DNA of 64,000 nt from Geitlerinema sp. PCC 7407 (GTDB lineage Bacteria; Cyanobacteriota; Cyanobacteriia; PCC-7407), in assembly GCF_000317045.1 (NCBI RefSeq), contig NC_019703.1:4617112-4681111 (forward strand), in the 5' to 3' direction. This document shows, in pieces, positions 17,873 to 26,898 of the stretch. A model generated the notes under the pieces. That model saw nothing but the letters and a program-made list of their open reading frames with translations. It was not told the DNA's origin and ran no database searches. The stretch's first letter is position 1. The number at the start of each line of letters is the position of its first letter. A program made the position numbers and the translations under genes.

Positions 17873-18391
17873 CTACATTTCCGTCAGATATTGCTGATAT
17901 CCAACTTCTTCCAGTTTGGCTTGTTTTGCTAAAACGGCGTCATTGAGCGATCGCCGGTAGGCCTGGACTTTGACCAGTAGGTCGGGTCGGTCTGCCGCCA
18001 AGATTTGCACCGCCAGGAGTCCCGCGTTGGTGGCGTTGCCGATGGCCACCGTCGCCACCGGAATGCCCGCCGGCATCTGGACAATGGAGTAGAGGGAATC
18101 TATCCCTTGGAGTTGGCGGCTCGATACGGGCACGCCGACCACGGGCAAAGGGGTCAGGGCCGCTACCATTCCTGGCAGATGCGCAGCCCCCCCAGCACCC
18201 GCGATAATGACCTTGAGACCCCGTTCATGGGCCGTTTTGGCGTACTCCACCATGCGCTCGGGGGTGCGGTGGGCGGAGACAATCTCCACCTCACAGGGAA
18301 CCTCAAATTCTTTGCAGACGGCGATCGCAGCCTGCATGGTGGGCAAGTCGGAGTCACTGCCCATGATGATGCCAATCAGCGGTTGAGCCAT
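17873..18391 (-). CDS. purE: 5-(carboxyamino)imidazole ribonucleotide mutase
   Basis: A 172-residue octameric enzyme that moves the carboxyl group of N5-CAIR to C4 in purine synthesis (PurK partner not in the window). Diagnostic motifs are [28 protein letters not shown] (catalytic His) and [17 protein letters not shown]. The frame extends about 39 codons upstream, but the family starts at this Met, and the extension would overlap the divergent nagA start. Confidence 0.97.
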   Translation of the reverse strand: MAQPLIGIIMGSDSDLPTMQAAIAVCKEFEVPCEVEIVSAHRTPERMVEYAKTAHERGLKVIIAGAGGAAHLPGMVAALTPLPVVGVPVSSRQLQGIDSLYSIVQMPAGIPVATVAIGNATNAGLLAVQILAADRPDLLVKVQAYRRSLNDAVLAKQAKLEEVGYQQYLTEM

Positions 18392-18483
18392 AGGATTGCT
18401 TTTTATTAGATCACGCTCAAAATCAAACGCAAATTTGCATACACTAGTCTTGCTTTGGACGGGACGACCCCGACGCGACGCGC

Positions 18484-19764
18484 ATGCCCCAATCATCTTC
18501 CCAGACAAACCGTGTGACGCCTAACTCTGTCAAGACCACCGCGCCCACGTACCTCGTCACCAATGCCCGCGTACCGGGATATGAAGGATTTCACCAAATT
18601 TGGATCGATCCCAGCGGGATGATCCAGACCATCCAGCCCATGAACCAGGCCCTGAAGCGCCTGCCGCCAGACTCCCTCAAGATTCTGGATATTGCAGGGG
18701 ACTGGGTGTCCCTCGGCGGCGTCGACGGGCAGATCAATGGCGCGCTGGGATTGGCTTTTCCGGATGTCACGGAGCGCGATTTTGATCGGCTTTCTGAGAT
18801 TTGCCAGTTTCTGTGGCAGCAGGGTCTTGATGGCTTTTTGCCGACGATTGTGACGACGTCAGGGGAAAAAATTCGCCGGTCTCTCGATGCGATCGCTGCT
18901 TTTCGCGATCGCCCCCAGCCCAGCCGCAGCGCCCGGATTCTGGGCGTCCACCTCGAAGGGCCGTTTCTGCATCCCGCCAAGCGGGGAGCCCATCCCCAGG
19001 AGCACCTGCAGCCCCTCACCCTCGACACTGTCCAAGCAGTCCTCGGTCCCCACAGCTCTCTGGTGCGCGTGATGACCCTCGCCCCCGAGCTGGACCCCAC
19101 CCACACCGTCATTCCCTACCTGCGCGCCCAGGGCATCGTCGTCAGCCTCGGCCACTCCCAAGCTACCGCCCAGGAAGCCAACGCCGCCTTTGAGCAAGGC
19201 GCGTCCATGGTGACCCACGCCTTCAACGCCATGCCCAGCCTGCACCACCGAGAACCGGGCCTGCTGGGCGCAGCGCTGCTGCGATCGGGCATTCACTGCG
19301 GCCTGATCGCCGATGGTCAGCACATCACGCCCGCCATGGTCGACCTCTTGGTCCGCCTCAGTCGCGGCAACCTCAGCGGTCAGTCCATCGAAGACGGCCT
19401 GTTCCTAGTTAGCGATGCCCTCGCTCCCCTGGGGCTCCCCGACGGCACCTATCCCTGGGACAGCCGCCAAATCACCGTTACCCACGGGACCGCTCGCCTC
19501 GACGACGGCACCCTCGCTGGCACCACCTTGCCCCTCCTGGAAGGGGTGAAAAACCTGGTGCGCTGGGGAGTCTGCTCCCCGGGGGAGGCGATCGCCCTAG
19601 CCACCACCGCGCCGCGCCGCGCCCTGCGCCCCGCCAGCACCCCCTCGGGCAAAGGCAGCCGCGCCTACAACCCCTATCTCGACAAATCCGCCAGCCTGCT
19701 GCGCTGGAAACTCGACAGCACCACCCAGGAGCTCACCTGGCAGCGTCTGCTGCCGCGCCCCTAA
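18484..19764 (+). CDS. nagA: N-acetylglucosamine-6-phosphate deacetylase
   Basis: A 426-residue amidohydrolase-fold enzyme that converts GlcNAc-6-P to glucosamine-6-P during amino-sugar or cell-wall recycling. Metal and catalytic motifs visible: [16 protein letters not shown] (Glu ligand), VVSLGHSQA and [17 protein letters not shown] (His ligands), and [10 protein letters not shown] (catalytic Asp). The N-terminal beta-sandwich segment is present though the first 20 residues are probably disordered. It is divergent from purE, 92 nt apart. nagB is not in the window. Confidence 0.93.
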   Translation: MPQSSSQTNRVTPNSVKTTAPTYLVTNARVPGYEGFHQIWIDPSGMIQTIQPMNQALKRLPPDSLKILDIAGDWVSLGGVDGQINGALGLAFPDVTERDFDRLSEICQFLWQQGLDGFLPTIVTTSGEKIRRSLDAIAAFRDRPQPSRSARILGVHLEGPFLHPAKRGAHPQEHLQPLTLDTVQAVLGPHSSLVRVMTLAPELDPTHTVIPYLRAQGIVVSLGHSQATAQEANAAFEQGASMVTHAFNAMPSLHHREPGLLGAALLRSGIHCGLIADGQHITPAMVDLLVRLSRGNLSGQSIEDGLFLVSDALAPLGLPDGTYPWDSRQITVTHGTARLDDGTLAGTTLPLLEGVKNLVRWGVCSPGEAIALATTAPRRALRPASTPSGKGSRAYNPYLDKSASLLRWKLDSTTQELTWQRLLPRP

Positions 19765-19864
19765 ATCCCCGACCGCGCCGCGCCCTTGCCCCCCCGACCC
19801 TCCTCGGGGCATAGTATTTAGCGTTCATGATGCTTTTTTTGGCCCATCCACCACAAACCCCGAT

Positions 19865-20554
19865 ATGAACGCAACCGACGACAAAACCGTTGTCCGCGAA
19901 TACTTTAATGCCGTTGGCTTCGATCGCTGGCGGCGGATCTACGGCCAAACCGACGACATCAACAAAGTCCAGCTCGACATTCGCACCGGCCACCAGGAAA
20001 CCGTTGACACGCTGCTAGGCTGGCTCAAAGCCGACGGCGGTCTGGAAGGGCTCACCGTTTGCGATGCGGGCTGCGGCGTTGGCAGTCTCAGCATTCCCCT
20101 AGGCGCGGCGGGTGCCAAGGTCTACGCCACCGACATTTCCGAGAAAATGGTGGGCGAAGCCAAAGAGCGCGCTCAGGCAGAGCTGGGCGCTTCTAACAGC
20201 ATCACCTTCGAGGTGAAGGACCTCGAGAACCTCAGCGGCAAGTACCACACGGTCGTGTGCCTGGACGTGATCATTCACTATCCCCAGGAGCAAGCGGCGC
20301 AAATGATTGCCCACCTGAGCTCTCTGGCTGAGTCGCGCTTGGTGGTCAGCTTTGCGCCCAAGAACCTCTTTTACAGCGCCCTCAAGCAGATCGGGAATCT
20401 ATTCCGAGGCCCCAGCAAGGCCACTCGCGCCTACCTGCACAGCGAAGCGGAAGTGGTCAAAACCCTCAAAAGCCTGGGCTGGGAAGTGAAGCGACGCAAC
20501 CAAGTCAGCACTCGCTTTTACTTCTCTTGTATGCTGGAGGCAACTCGCGCCTAG
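19865..20554 (+). CDS. chlM: magnesium protoporphyrin IX methyltransferase
   Basis: A 229-residue SAM-dependent methyltransferase that esterifies the propionate of Mg-protoporphyrin IX, an early chlorophyll step. The SAM-binding motif VCDAGCGVGSLSIPL and the following VYATDIS acidic loop are clear. VREYFNAVGFDRWRRIYGQT and the C-terminal RRNQVSTRFYFSCMLEA are characteristic of ChlM/BchM. It stands alone downstream of nagA. No good ribosome site precedes the ATG. Confidence 0.97.
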   Translation: MNATDDKTVVREYFNAVGFDRWRRIYGQTDDINKVQLDIRTGHQETVDTLLGWLKADGGLEGLTVCDAGCGVGSLSIPLGAAGAKVYATDISEKMVGEAKERAQAELGASNSITFEVKDLENLSGKYHTVVCLDVIIHYPQEQAAQMIAHLSSLAESRLVVSFAPKNLFYSALKQIGNLFRGPSKATRAYLHSEAEVVKTLKSLGWEVKRRNQVSTRFYFSCMLEATRA

Positions 20555-20597
20555 CGATAAAATCGTTGCAATCTTTACCCCAGCAATCACAGAGACG

Positions 20598-21110
20598 ATG
20601 AGCCGCCGCAAGACGATCGTCACGACAGGACTTCTCGTGGGAGGGGGCTTGAGCCTTTTGTTTGGGCTGATGGCCCTAATTTGGTATGTGACCCTACCCC
20701 TCGAGAAGGGGGGCAAACCGATTACGCGAACAGACAGTGCTCTGATCGGGGCGCGGGTGTCTCTGCCGTTTTGGCTTCTGGGCATCCCGAGTACGGGGGC
20801 GGGGGCGTGGCTGCTCTACACCCAGCGCCGCCAGCAGGTCCAGGCTCAGCGCGATCGCTTACAGGCGGCTTTCCAAACCCTGTTGGCCAGCCAAGGGGGA
20901 AAAATCAGCGTGCGGGGCCTGGCCCAAGAAGCCCGGTGCTCAGCCTTTTGGGCCAATGACTTTTTGGTGAGTAAAGCCCAGGAACTCAATGGTCAGCGGC
21001 TGCCAGTCGCTAAGCCTGAAGCAGCTTCCGACGCGCCTTCAGCCGATCCAGCCTCTCCGACAGCCTCTCCCAACGACAGTCCGTCCTACCTTTTTCCAAA
21101 TAGCCAGTAG
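20598..21110 (+). CDS. small membrane protein with cytosolic helical tail
   Basis: 170 residues with two transmembrane segments (about 9-30 and 50-73), then a cytoplasmic part RQQVQAQRDRLQAAFQTLLA followed by GGKISVRGLAQEARCSAFWA, which looks like a short winged-helix or HTH-type segment. The tail is Pro/Ser-rich and disordered. The same layout (two TM, basic linker, ~60-residue wing-like module) recurs in the next gene, 12 nt downstream, so the two form a probable operon and may be distant paralogues. Function unknown. Confidence 0.75.
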   Translation: MSRRKTIVTTGLLVGGGLSLLFGLMALIWYVTLPLEKGGKPITRTDSALIGARVSLPFWLLGIPSTGAGAWLLYTQRRQQVQAQRDRLQAAFQTLLASQGGKISVRGLAQEARCSAFWANDFLVSKAQELNGQRLPVAKPEAASDAPSADPASPTASPNDSPSYLFPNSQ

Positions 21111-21122
21111 GCAGGAGGCCCC

Positions 21123-21803
21123 GTGAGATTTCTTCGCAAAACTGCGGCGGGGTTTTTGTTGACGTTTGGATTTTTGCTGCTGCTGGTGCCAGCGGTGGTT
21201 TTGCCCGATCGCGAGGCGACCCAAGACGACCGAGATGGGGCTTGGGGCTGTTTGGCCATGGGGATTCCGGTGACGGCGTGGGGCGGCTGGATCGTGTGGG
21301 GCCTCTACAGCGACCGTCGCAAGGCCAGACTGAAGCAGGTTCAGGATGCGTTTTATCGGCTGGTGCGCCAGCACCATGGCCGGGTAACGGTGCTGAACTT
21401 TGCCATGGAGGCGGAGCTGCCGGGGGAAGAGGCTAAGGCTTTTTTGGATGCGCGATCGCGCGAATTTGGCGTCACCTTTGATGTGATGGAGGACGGGGGA
21501 ATTGTCTATCAGTTTCCCGTGATTGGGCTGGAGGAGCCCCCGGTGATGGCCGCAGCCGAGCCCGCAGCCGTGCTGGCTGGGGGCGATCGCGTGGATGTGG
21601 TGCTGCTGGACTTCCCGCCTAACCAAAAAATTCCCTTGATCAAGGTGTTGCGCGAGATGACGGGCCTGAGCCTCGCAGCGACCAAGGACATGACCGATCA
21701 AGTCCCTAGCGTGATCGGCAGCAATGTGGAGCAGGCAGTGGCCCGCCAGTGGCAGCAGCGCCTGAGCGCCGTGGGAGCGACAGTGCAGCTGCGATCGCGC
21801 TAG
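21123..21803 (+). CDS. membrane protein with L7/L12 C-terminal-like domain
   Basis: 226 residues. Two transmembrane helices occupy about 5-27 and 40-60; a middle segment (AFYRLVRQHHGRVTVLNFAM) resembles the cytosolic module of the preceding gene. From about residue 155 it matches the ribosomal protein L7/L12 C-terminal fold: VDVVLLDFPPNQKIPLIKVL, then LSLAATKDMTD and a final GATVQLRSR, in the same order as L12's ..KI.VIK.(V/I)R..TGL.L.EAK..V. The true rplL has a different N-terminus, so this is a membrane-tethered domain reuse. The partner is unknown. Confidence 0.8.
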   Translation: MRFLRKTAAGFLLTFGFLLLLVPAVVLPDREATQDDRDGAWGCLAMGIPVTAWGGWIVWGLYSDRRKARLKQVQDAFYRLVRQHHGRVTVLNFAMEAELPGEEAKAFLDARSREFGVTFDVMEDGGIVYQFPVIGLEEPPVMAAAEPAAVLAGGDRVDVVLLDFPPNQKIPLIKVLREMTGLSLAATKDMTDQVPSVIGSNVEQAVARQWQQRLSAVGATVQLRSR

Positions 21804-21885
21804 CTGCGGCGCAGGGGGCGATCGCCGTCCCCCGGAGCTGGAGCGGGTTTTGATATTCTGACAAAGGCCTATCTCCTCAAAATCT

Positions 21886-22683
21886 ATGGCGGTCACCGTT
21901 CGACAATTGATGCAGCGTAAACAGCAGTCCCAGCCCATCGTGGCGGCGACGGCCTGGGACTACGCGTTTGCCAATCTGATGGACGAGTCCGGGGTGGATT
22001 TGGTGCTGGTGGGGGATTCTCTGGCCATGGTGGCGCTGGGCTACTCGACGACGCTGCCCATCACGCTGGAGGAGATGCTGCACCACGCCAAGGCGGTGCG
22101 CCGGGGGGTCAAACAGGCGCTGGTGGTGTGTGATTTGCCGTTTCTGAGCTACCAGGAGAGCTTGTCCCAGGCGATCCACTCGGCGGGTCGAGTCCTCAAG
22201 GAGTCGGGCGCGGAGGCGGTGAAGGTGGAGGGCGGCTATCCGGCGATCGCCGAGACGGTCGCTCGACTGGTCCAGGTGGGCATTCCAGTGCTGGGGCACG
22301 TGGGGCTGACGCCGCAGTCCGTGCACCAGCTGGGCTACCGCCAGCAGGGCAAGACCGACGATGGGGGCGAAAAGGTTTTGCAGGAGGCGATCGCCCTGGA
22401 GCAGGCAGGGGCCTTTGCGGTGGTGCTAGAGCACATTCCAGCCGAGCTGGGCCGCCGAATTACCGAAACCCTCAGCATTCCGACCATTGGCATCGGTGCC
22501 GGTCCCCACTGCGATGGCCAGGTGCTGGTGACGGCGGATTTGCTGGGGCTAAGCGATCGCCAGCCGCCCTTTGCCCGGGTATACGCCAACCTGCGCCAAA
22601 CCATTACTCAGGCGATCGCTCAGTACGCCCAGGAGGTACGGACTCGCCAGTTTCCCCCAGAGAGGGCGGACTCGGGGCGCTGA
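21886..22683 (+). CDS. panB: 3-methyl-2-oxobutanoate hydroxymethyltransferase
   Basis: A 265-residue (beta/alpha)8 enzyme that adds a hydroxymethyl group from methylene-THF to ketoisovalerate, the first step to pantothenate and CoA. Motifs: [37 protein letters not shown] (metal Asp), VKVEGG, and [15 protein letters not shown]. The length is as expected. The 3' end overlaps the convergent HTH gene by 80 nt. Confidence 0.97.
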   Translation: MAVTVRQLMQRKQQSQPIVAATAWDYAFANLMDESGVDLVLVGDSLAMVALGYSTTLPITLEEMLHHAKAVRRGVKQALVVCDLPFLSYQESLSQAIHSAGRVLKESGAEAVKVEGGYPAIAETVARLVQVGIPVLGHVGLTPQSVHQLGYRQQGKTDDGGEKVLQEAIALEQAGAFAVVLEHIPAELGRRITETLSIPTIGIGAGPHCDGQVLVTADLLGLSDRQPPFARVYANLRQTITQAIAQYAQEVRTRQFPPERADSGR

Positions 22684-23032
22684 GGGAGCCTTGCTGGGCG
22701 GCCAAAGCGGCGATCGCCCCTTCCAGGGCCGCCAGCTGCGCCCGCATGTGGCCCACGTCCTGGGTCAGCTGGCTGACCTGCGCTTCGAGGGTTTTGAGGC
22801 TGGCATCGGAGCGCGGGATTTCCCAAACCGACAGGTTGAGGGCTGAGAGAATTTTTTGCACGGTGGCAAAGCTGGGGTCGTAGTCCGGGTCATTGAGGAT
22901 GCGGCTGATCTGCTGGGTATAGCCAAAATCGCTGCCTCCGTGCACCTCGGCGATCCGGGCTGAGACCTTGCGCACGCTGAGCTGCTGAGCGTGCATCAGC
23001 GTTCGAATCAGTTCCACTACACCCTCTTGCAT
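22604..23032 (-). CDS. HTH domain protein with C-terminal coiled coil
   Basis: 142 residues. Residues 1-70 read as an XRE-like helix-turn-helix ([20 protein letters not shown], then [20 protein letters not shown] and [15 protein letters not shown]). Residues 75-115 form a heptad coiled coil ([20 protein letters not shown]) that would let it oligomerise, and the tail is disordered. I start at MQEGVVEL rather than the upstream GTG/ATG alternatives. The last 80 nt overlap the end of panB on the other strand. It may be a transcription regulator; the target is unknown. Confidence 0.75.
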   Translation of the reverse strand: MQEGVVELIRTLMHAQQLSVRKVSARIAEVHGGSDFGYTQQISRILNDPDYDPSFATVQKILSALNLSVWEIPRSDASLKTLEAQVSQLTQDVGHMRAQLAALEGAIAALAAQQGSLSAPSPPSLGETGESVPPGRTERSPE

Positions 23033-23117
23033 CCTGCCCGATCCTTGTAAGCCCTCACGGTTTGCGCGTTTCCCACTGTGACACACTCTCGGCCCGATGC
23101 TGAGCCCGGTCGGTCGC

Positions 23118-24029
23118 CTAGGTGCCCAGCAGACCGATCAGCGTGCGCAAAAGCTGCACAGCGGCGATCGCCACGAGCAAGCCCAGGACGACCATATTTC
23201 CCAAACGCAAATAGATCTGGAGCTGGCGCGATCGCTGCTCGGCCTGTTCGCGCACGTACTGACGAATGTGTTCCAGGGCCGGAGCCAGATCTCCCGTTTC
23301 TTCGCCGCTGATCAGGATCTGGCGCGCAACAGCAGGCAGGGCGATCGCCTGACTCAGGGGCAAACCCAGCTGCACCTGGCTCTGGGCGAGCCGCCAGGGT
23401 CGGCGCAGGGCGGGCGGCGTGTAGCGGCTGAGCAGATCGAGGGAAGCCACCACCGATAGGCCCGCTTGCAGCGGGATCGCCAAGGCCGCCAGCTGCTCCA
23501 CCGTTTCTCGATCCGTAGGCCCGCGCGGGTGCCACGAGACCTGCCCCGTCGCCATCCCCCACACCAGCAGCGACCCCGCCAGCGCCAAGAACCACAGGTC
23601 CAGCCGCACCGCCGCTGACAGGCCTCCGATGGCCAAGGCGATCGCCCCCAGCAGCGACAGCCACATCAGCCCAAGGGAGCGCCCCATCTCCCGCTGACGG
23701 CGGCGCTGGCGGCGCTCCTGCTCCGCATCCGCCGCCAGCACTGGGAAAAATTCGGGGAGGGTGCCGCTGGCCTCAGCCGCCGCCAGCAGGGCGAGCGCCC
23801 ACGGCGTCCAGTAGCGGCGGGTGCGCGGATGGCCCGCCATCGCGTCGGTCAAGTCTTGGCCCTGCCGGAGGCGCGCCGCCACCTCTCGGCAATAGGTTTG
23901 CCAGTCGCGCTTTCCCTTGGCGCTGGACATCGCCAACGCCTGAGCCAGGGTGCACCCCGAAGCAAGCAGCGACCCCATCTGTTCCAAACTGGCAATGACA
24001 CCAGGGCGATCGCCCACTAAGATTTGCAC
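23118..24029 (-). CDS. stand-alone type II secretion/pilus F (GspF/PilC-like) domain protein
   Basis: 303 residues with two GspF-type helical domains (about 8-110 and 178-280), each followed by membrane segments (about 120-165 and 280-300). Family signatures: MGSLLASGCTLAQALAM, LRQGQDLTDAMAGHP, AAAEASGTLPEFF, and in the second copy LAIPLQAGLSVVASLDLLSR and ISGEETGDLAPALEHI. It is shorter than PilC/GspF (about 400 aa) and no pilin, ATPase or secretin gene is nearby. It starts with GTG, 3 nt after the DUF2808 stop, so the two genes are almost certainly co-transcribed. Confidence 0.85.
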   Translation of the reverse strand: MQILVGDRPGVIASLEQMGSLLASGCTLAQALAMSSAKGKRDWQTYCREVAARLRQGQDLTDAMAGHPRTRRYWTPWALALLAAAEASGTLPEFFPVLAADAEQERRQRRRQREMGRSLGLMWLSLLGAIALAIGGLSAAVRLDLWFLALAGSLLVWGMATGQVSWHPRGPTDRETVEQLAALAIPLQAGLSVVASLDLLSRYTPPALRRPWRLAQSQVQLGLPLSQAIALPAVARQILISGEETGDLAPALEHIRQYVREQAEQRSRQLQIYLRLGNMVVLGLLVAIAAVQLLRTLIGLLGT

Positions 24030-24032
24030 GCT

Positions 24033-24617
24033 CTAGTACCAGGGATATCCCCGCCAAAGATACAGGTCGCTGCCCCCATAGAAGTGTAGCCGTCCATAGC
24101 CGAGAAATTGGCTCTGGGGATTGTCCCCCGCCGGGACCGCCGTCACGCCAAACAGATACACGCCGTCATAGCGGGGGTTTCGCACCGGCCGCAGCCCCAG
24201 GGTCACCGTCCGTCCAGGCTCCACCGGCGGGTCAAAGGTCACCGTCACCCGGCGTTGGGAAAGATCCTGGGTCACCTCGCCCACCGCAATCAGGCGCTGG
24301 CGATCGCCCCCCTCATAGGCAAAGGTTTCTCCCAGGCGATAGCGCAGCGTATCTACTCCCTCCCGCTGCTCCAGCATCAGCTGGCCGAGGGGCTCATCGG
24401 CGTTTTCGGGCACCGCCACCGTGAAATAGTAGGTTGCGCTCCAGGCGCTGGCCTCGTTGCGGGTGGTCGTGGCGCTCACCAAGCTCGGGGGCTGCACAAA
24501 GTGAACCTTGCCGTCGCGCAGCCGCACCGCCAGCGCCCCCGGAACCACCGTGCTCCCCAGCCCCAAACCCAGGGCGATCGCCCAGCTCCACCGTTGTTGT
24601 TTGTTGGGTCGCAGCAT
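24033..24617 (-). CDS. DUF2808 family exported protein
   Basis: 194 residues with a signal peptide (basic start LRPNKQQRW, hydrophobic core IALGLGLGSTVVPGALA) and a beta-rich mature part. Signatures of the cyanobacterial DUF2808 family are YYFTVAVPENADEPLGQLML, RVTVTFDPPVEPGRTVTLGL and PRYDGVYLFGVTAVPAGDNP with an ending FYGGSDLYLW. The function is unknown, and location periplasmic or outer surface. The start with GGAGGCGAAATTCCG upstream is preferred over the ATG eight codons earlier. It is the first gene of a pair with the GspF-like protein. Confidence 0.85.
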   Translation of the reverse strand: MLRPNKQQRWSWAIALGLGLGSTVVPGALAVRLRDGKVHFVQPPSLVSATTTRNEASAWSATYYFTVAVPENADEPLGQLMLEQREGVDTLRYRLGETFAYEGGDRQRLIAVGEVTQDLSQRRVTVTFDPPVEPGRTVTLGLRPVRNPRYDGVYLFGVTAVPAGDNPQSQFLGYGRLHFYGGSDLYLWRGYPWY

Positions 24618-25070
24618 CGGAATTTCGCCTCCTTCGAGCATCCGGCTATTCGCGTTGAGTAGATGCCTTTCTTCTGAGAATCATTGCAATTTTTCTAGAT
24701 ATTTATTCATGCATTGCAACTCAAAGATCGCGCTTCTTTACACAAGCCTTCGAGCAGTCTAATGTCCTGTCCCAAGAAATGAACTTCTATTAAATGAACC
24801 CCGCCCTGAGAAGGCAAAGTGATAGTCTGAAAACGAACCGCAGATTTGCACTATTCCCTTCAATTTCCGAGCATTTTTTCGCTCACTTCTATTTTAAGCG
24901 GTTCAGTTTCTGAGAGATTCTAGGCCGATTTGAGCTTTCATCTTCAAGGGCTTGAGCTGCACGATTTGACTGAAATCCAGCAGTTCTAAAACGCCCCGAA
25001 GCTCCTAGGCAGCAGTGAGTAATCACTCTCTTAGCGGTCTCTCGCCACTCACCTCACTGGGCAATGTCCA
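24618..25070. other. intergenic region with long inverted repeat
   Basis: About 450 nt, comparatively AT-rich, between divergent genes. It holds an imperfect 16-bp inverted repeat (24826-24841 against 24898-24913, 13 of 16 paired), a direct repeat CATTGCAA near 24683 and 24712, and a short palindrome AGTGAGTAATCACT near 25014. No ORF with convincing composition was seen. Confidence 0.5.
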
Positions 25071-25583
25071 ATGGCTACTGTGCGATTTGACCTCCACCGC
25101 CCGAACTGGCAAACCCTGATTTTGTTCACCCTTGGTTTTTGGCTGAGCGGTAGTTTGCTGGTGGACCTGCTGATCATGCCGGGGCTGTACTGGTCGGGCA
25201 TGATGACCGAGCCCGGATTTGCGATCGCGGGTAACTTGATTTTCGGCATTTTTAACCGCATTGAGCTGCTGTGCGCTGCTGTGGTGCTGACGGGGTTGTT
25301 GACCCTGCTCCAAGACATGAGCCACCTCAGCCGCCGGTATCTGCGCTGGGCGATCGCCCTGGGCGTCGCGCTGCTGATCGTGCCGCTGATGTACACCTAC
25401 GCGCTGACGCCGACCATGTCGGCCATGGGCCTCCAGCTCAACCTGTTTGAGACCTTTAGCGCCCCCGCCGCCATGAACAGCATGCACCAGAGCTACTGGC
25501 TACTGGAAATCTGCAAGCTGACCGGCATCGGCCTTTTGCTCAATGGCTGCTTCCAGCGCTTTGGCGACAGCTCCCTGGTCTAG
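25071..25583 (+). CDS. four-TM integral membrane protein (DUF4149-like)
   Basis: 170 residues with four predicted transmembrane helices (about 15-38, 53-76, 93-113, 142-160). The motif LVDLLIMPGLYWSGMMTEPG and the small-residue-rich helices resemble the DUF4149/TMEM205-like family; this assignment is tentative. It stands alone on the plus strand and is convergent with the split cation transporter. Function unknown. Confidence 0.75.
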   Translation: MATVRFDLHRPNWQTLILFTLGFWLSGSLLVDLLIMPGLYWSGMMTEPGFAIAGNLIFGIFNRIELLCAAVVLTGLLTLLQDMSHLSRRYLRWAIALGVALLIVPLMYTYALTPTMSAMGLQLNLFETFSAPAAMNSMHQSYWLLEICKLTGIGLLLNGCFQRFGDSSLV

Positions 25584-25637
25584 ACCCTAGGCACGCTCGC
25601 GGTTCTCCAAGTTTCGTGTTTGTTTGAGTGCTTGTTA

Positions 25638-25955
25638 CTAATTTCGGGGCCCTTGGGACATCGTTTCTGATGCATCAGGGGCTTCTTTTTGTGGCCATAG
25701 CAGGCGCAGGGCCATGATCGCAAAGCCAGCGGCCGCGATCGCCTTCACCACCCGAGTCGGCAGCAGGTATCCGGTCCCGCCGCCCACCAGCACCCCCAGG
25801 AAGCTGGCCACCAGCAGCGCCGCCGCCGCCCCAAAGAACACGGCCTTCGGAGACTTCGTGCTCCCGCCCAGGGCGATCGCCGCCAGCTGGCTTTTGTCTC
25901 CCAGCTCAGAAATAAAGACCGTCGCAAAGCTCAGTCCCAGCAGTTGCCAGTCCAT
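25638..25955 (-). CDS. UPF0016/GDT1-TMEM165 cation transporter half-protein, second gene
   Basis: 105 residues, three TM helices, carrying one E-x-G-D-(K/R)-(S/T) motif (SELGDKSQLAAIALG) that lines the ion path in this family. Full-length members carry two such motifs; here they are split into two adjacent genes on the same strand 31 nt apart (stop 25987, this start 25955). The family moves Mn2+ and/or Ca2+; in cyanobacteria it exports Mn2+ to protect photosynthesis. I chose the ATG with a GGAG site; an upstream TTG is less likely. Confidence 0.88.
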   Translation of the reverse strand: MDWQLLGLSFATVFISELGDKSQLAAIALGGSTKSPKAVFFGAAAALLVASFLGVLVGGGTGYLLPTRVVKAIAAAGFAIMALRLLWPQKEAPDASETMSQGPRN

Positions 25956-25986
25956 AGCAAAATTCTCCGGAGTCAGCGCAATCAAT

Positions 25987-26421
25987 CTAGGCAGCGGTCA
26001 CAATATCGAACACCAGCCACACCGCCAACGACAGCAGGATGCAGCCCGCCGCCGTTTCTAGGGCGCGCGGCGACACGCGGGAGGCCAGCCAGCGCCCCAG
26101 CAGCACCCCCGCCAAGCTGGTAGAAATCAGCGCCAGAGACGCCCCCGCAAACACAATCCAGGGAGCCTGGGACTCGGCGCTCATCAGCAGGGTTGTGAGC
26201 TGGGTTTTGTCGCCAATCTCCGCCAAGAAAATGGTGACGAAGGTGGAGCCAAACACCTGCAAACTCTGCCGCATCTGGGATGAATCAGTCGATTTGGCGC
26301 TATCTTGGGGCGCTGCTGGCGCGATCGCCTCTTCAGGAGCAAGGGTCACTGCTGCGTTAGGCGCCGACCAGGATTCAGCGGCCAGGGATTCGGACGGGCG
26401 TGCAGAGGAAGTCACAGGCAA
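25987..26421 (-). CDS. UPF0016/GDT1-TMEM165 cation transporter half-protein, first gene
   Basis: 144 residues. A roughly 50-residue Ala/Ser-rich N-terminal extension precedes three TM helices with the second EIGDKT motif (FLAEIGDKTQLTTLLMSAES). Together with the next gene it provides the six-TM transporter as a probable heterodimer of inverted halves. Mn2+ is the most likely substrate by analogy with cyanobacterial Mnx/PAM71. No yybP-ykoY manganese riboswitch could be recognised upstream. The long extension may mean the real start is an internal codon. Confidence 0.88.
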   Translation of the reverse strand: MPVTSSARPSESLAAESWSAPNAAVTLAPEEAIAPAAPQDSAKSTDSSQMRQSLQVFGSTFVTIFLAEIGDKTQLTTLLMSAESQAPWIVFAGASLALISTSLAGVLLGRWLASRVSPRALETAAGCILLSLAVWLVFDIVTAA

Positions 26422-26547
26422 TGGTTGGCTAAAAGCTTTTCATTTTCATTTCATTATTAATGGCCGGATAGGGGAATGACAAGGGGAGATTTCCCAGACG
26501 GGGCGATCGCCGATGGTTTCTCTCTGGGGCTCTGGAACAGCAGCGCG

Positions 26548-26898
26548 TCAAAGACCAATTTCGCGGTCAAAGCGAAGCATTTCGAGGCTGCGATCGCCGT
26601 AGACTCCTTCGATCTGCTGGCGGCAGCAGTCAATGGCAAAGTCGTTGACCTCGTCGGCTTCGATGCCGTACATATCCTGGAAAATGTCGGGCTGCACGCG
26701 GCAAAAGCGGGGCCGATCGTCATAAATCTGGCACTGCCGCGTATTGTGGTCAAAGTTGATGCACCAGCCATCTTCCCCCACCATGCTGAGGTACAGCATT
26801 AGCTCCTCTGAGGAGAGATATTCGCCGAGGTCCGGTCGATCAGCGGGGTCAAGATGGCAACAAGCCCCACATTGTTTGACGCATTGCCAAGTTGCCAT
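26548..26898 (-). CDS. YkgJ-type cysteine cluster protein
   Basis: 116 residues with the YkgJ/UPF0153 metal-binding pattern: CVKQCGACCHLDP near the N-terminus (CxxxCGxCC), GWCINFDHNTRQCQIYDDRP in the centre, then FCR and a late CC in DFAIDCCRQQ. Eight Cys could coordinate Zn or an Fe-S cluster. The reaction is unknown. The ATG at 26898 has no obvious ribosome site. It lies alone upstream (minus strand) of the split transporter, about 125 nt away. Confidence 0.88.
   Translation of the reverse strand: MATWQCVKQCGACCHLDPADRPDLGEYLSSEELMLYLSMVGEDGWCINFDHNTRQCQIYDDRPRFCRVQPDIFQDMYGIEADEVNDFAIDCCRQQIEGVYGDRSLEMLRFDREIGL

Noticed and set aside
26422..26547. Manganese (yybP-ykoY) riboswitch upstream of the split cation transporter
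   Set aside because: Looked for because of the likely Mn role, but the conserved loops of that class are not visible.
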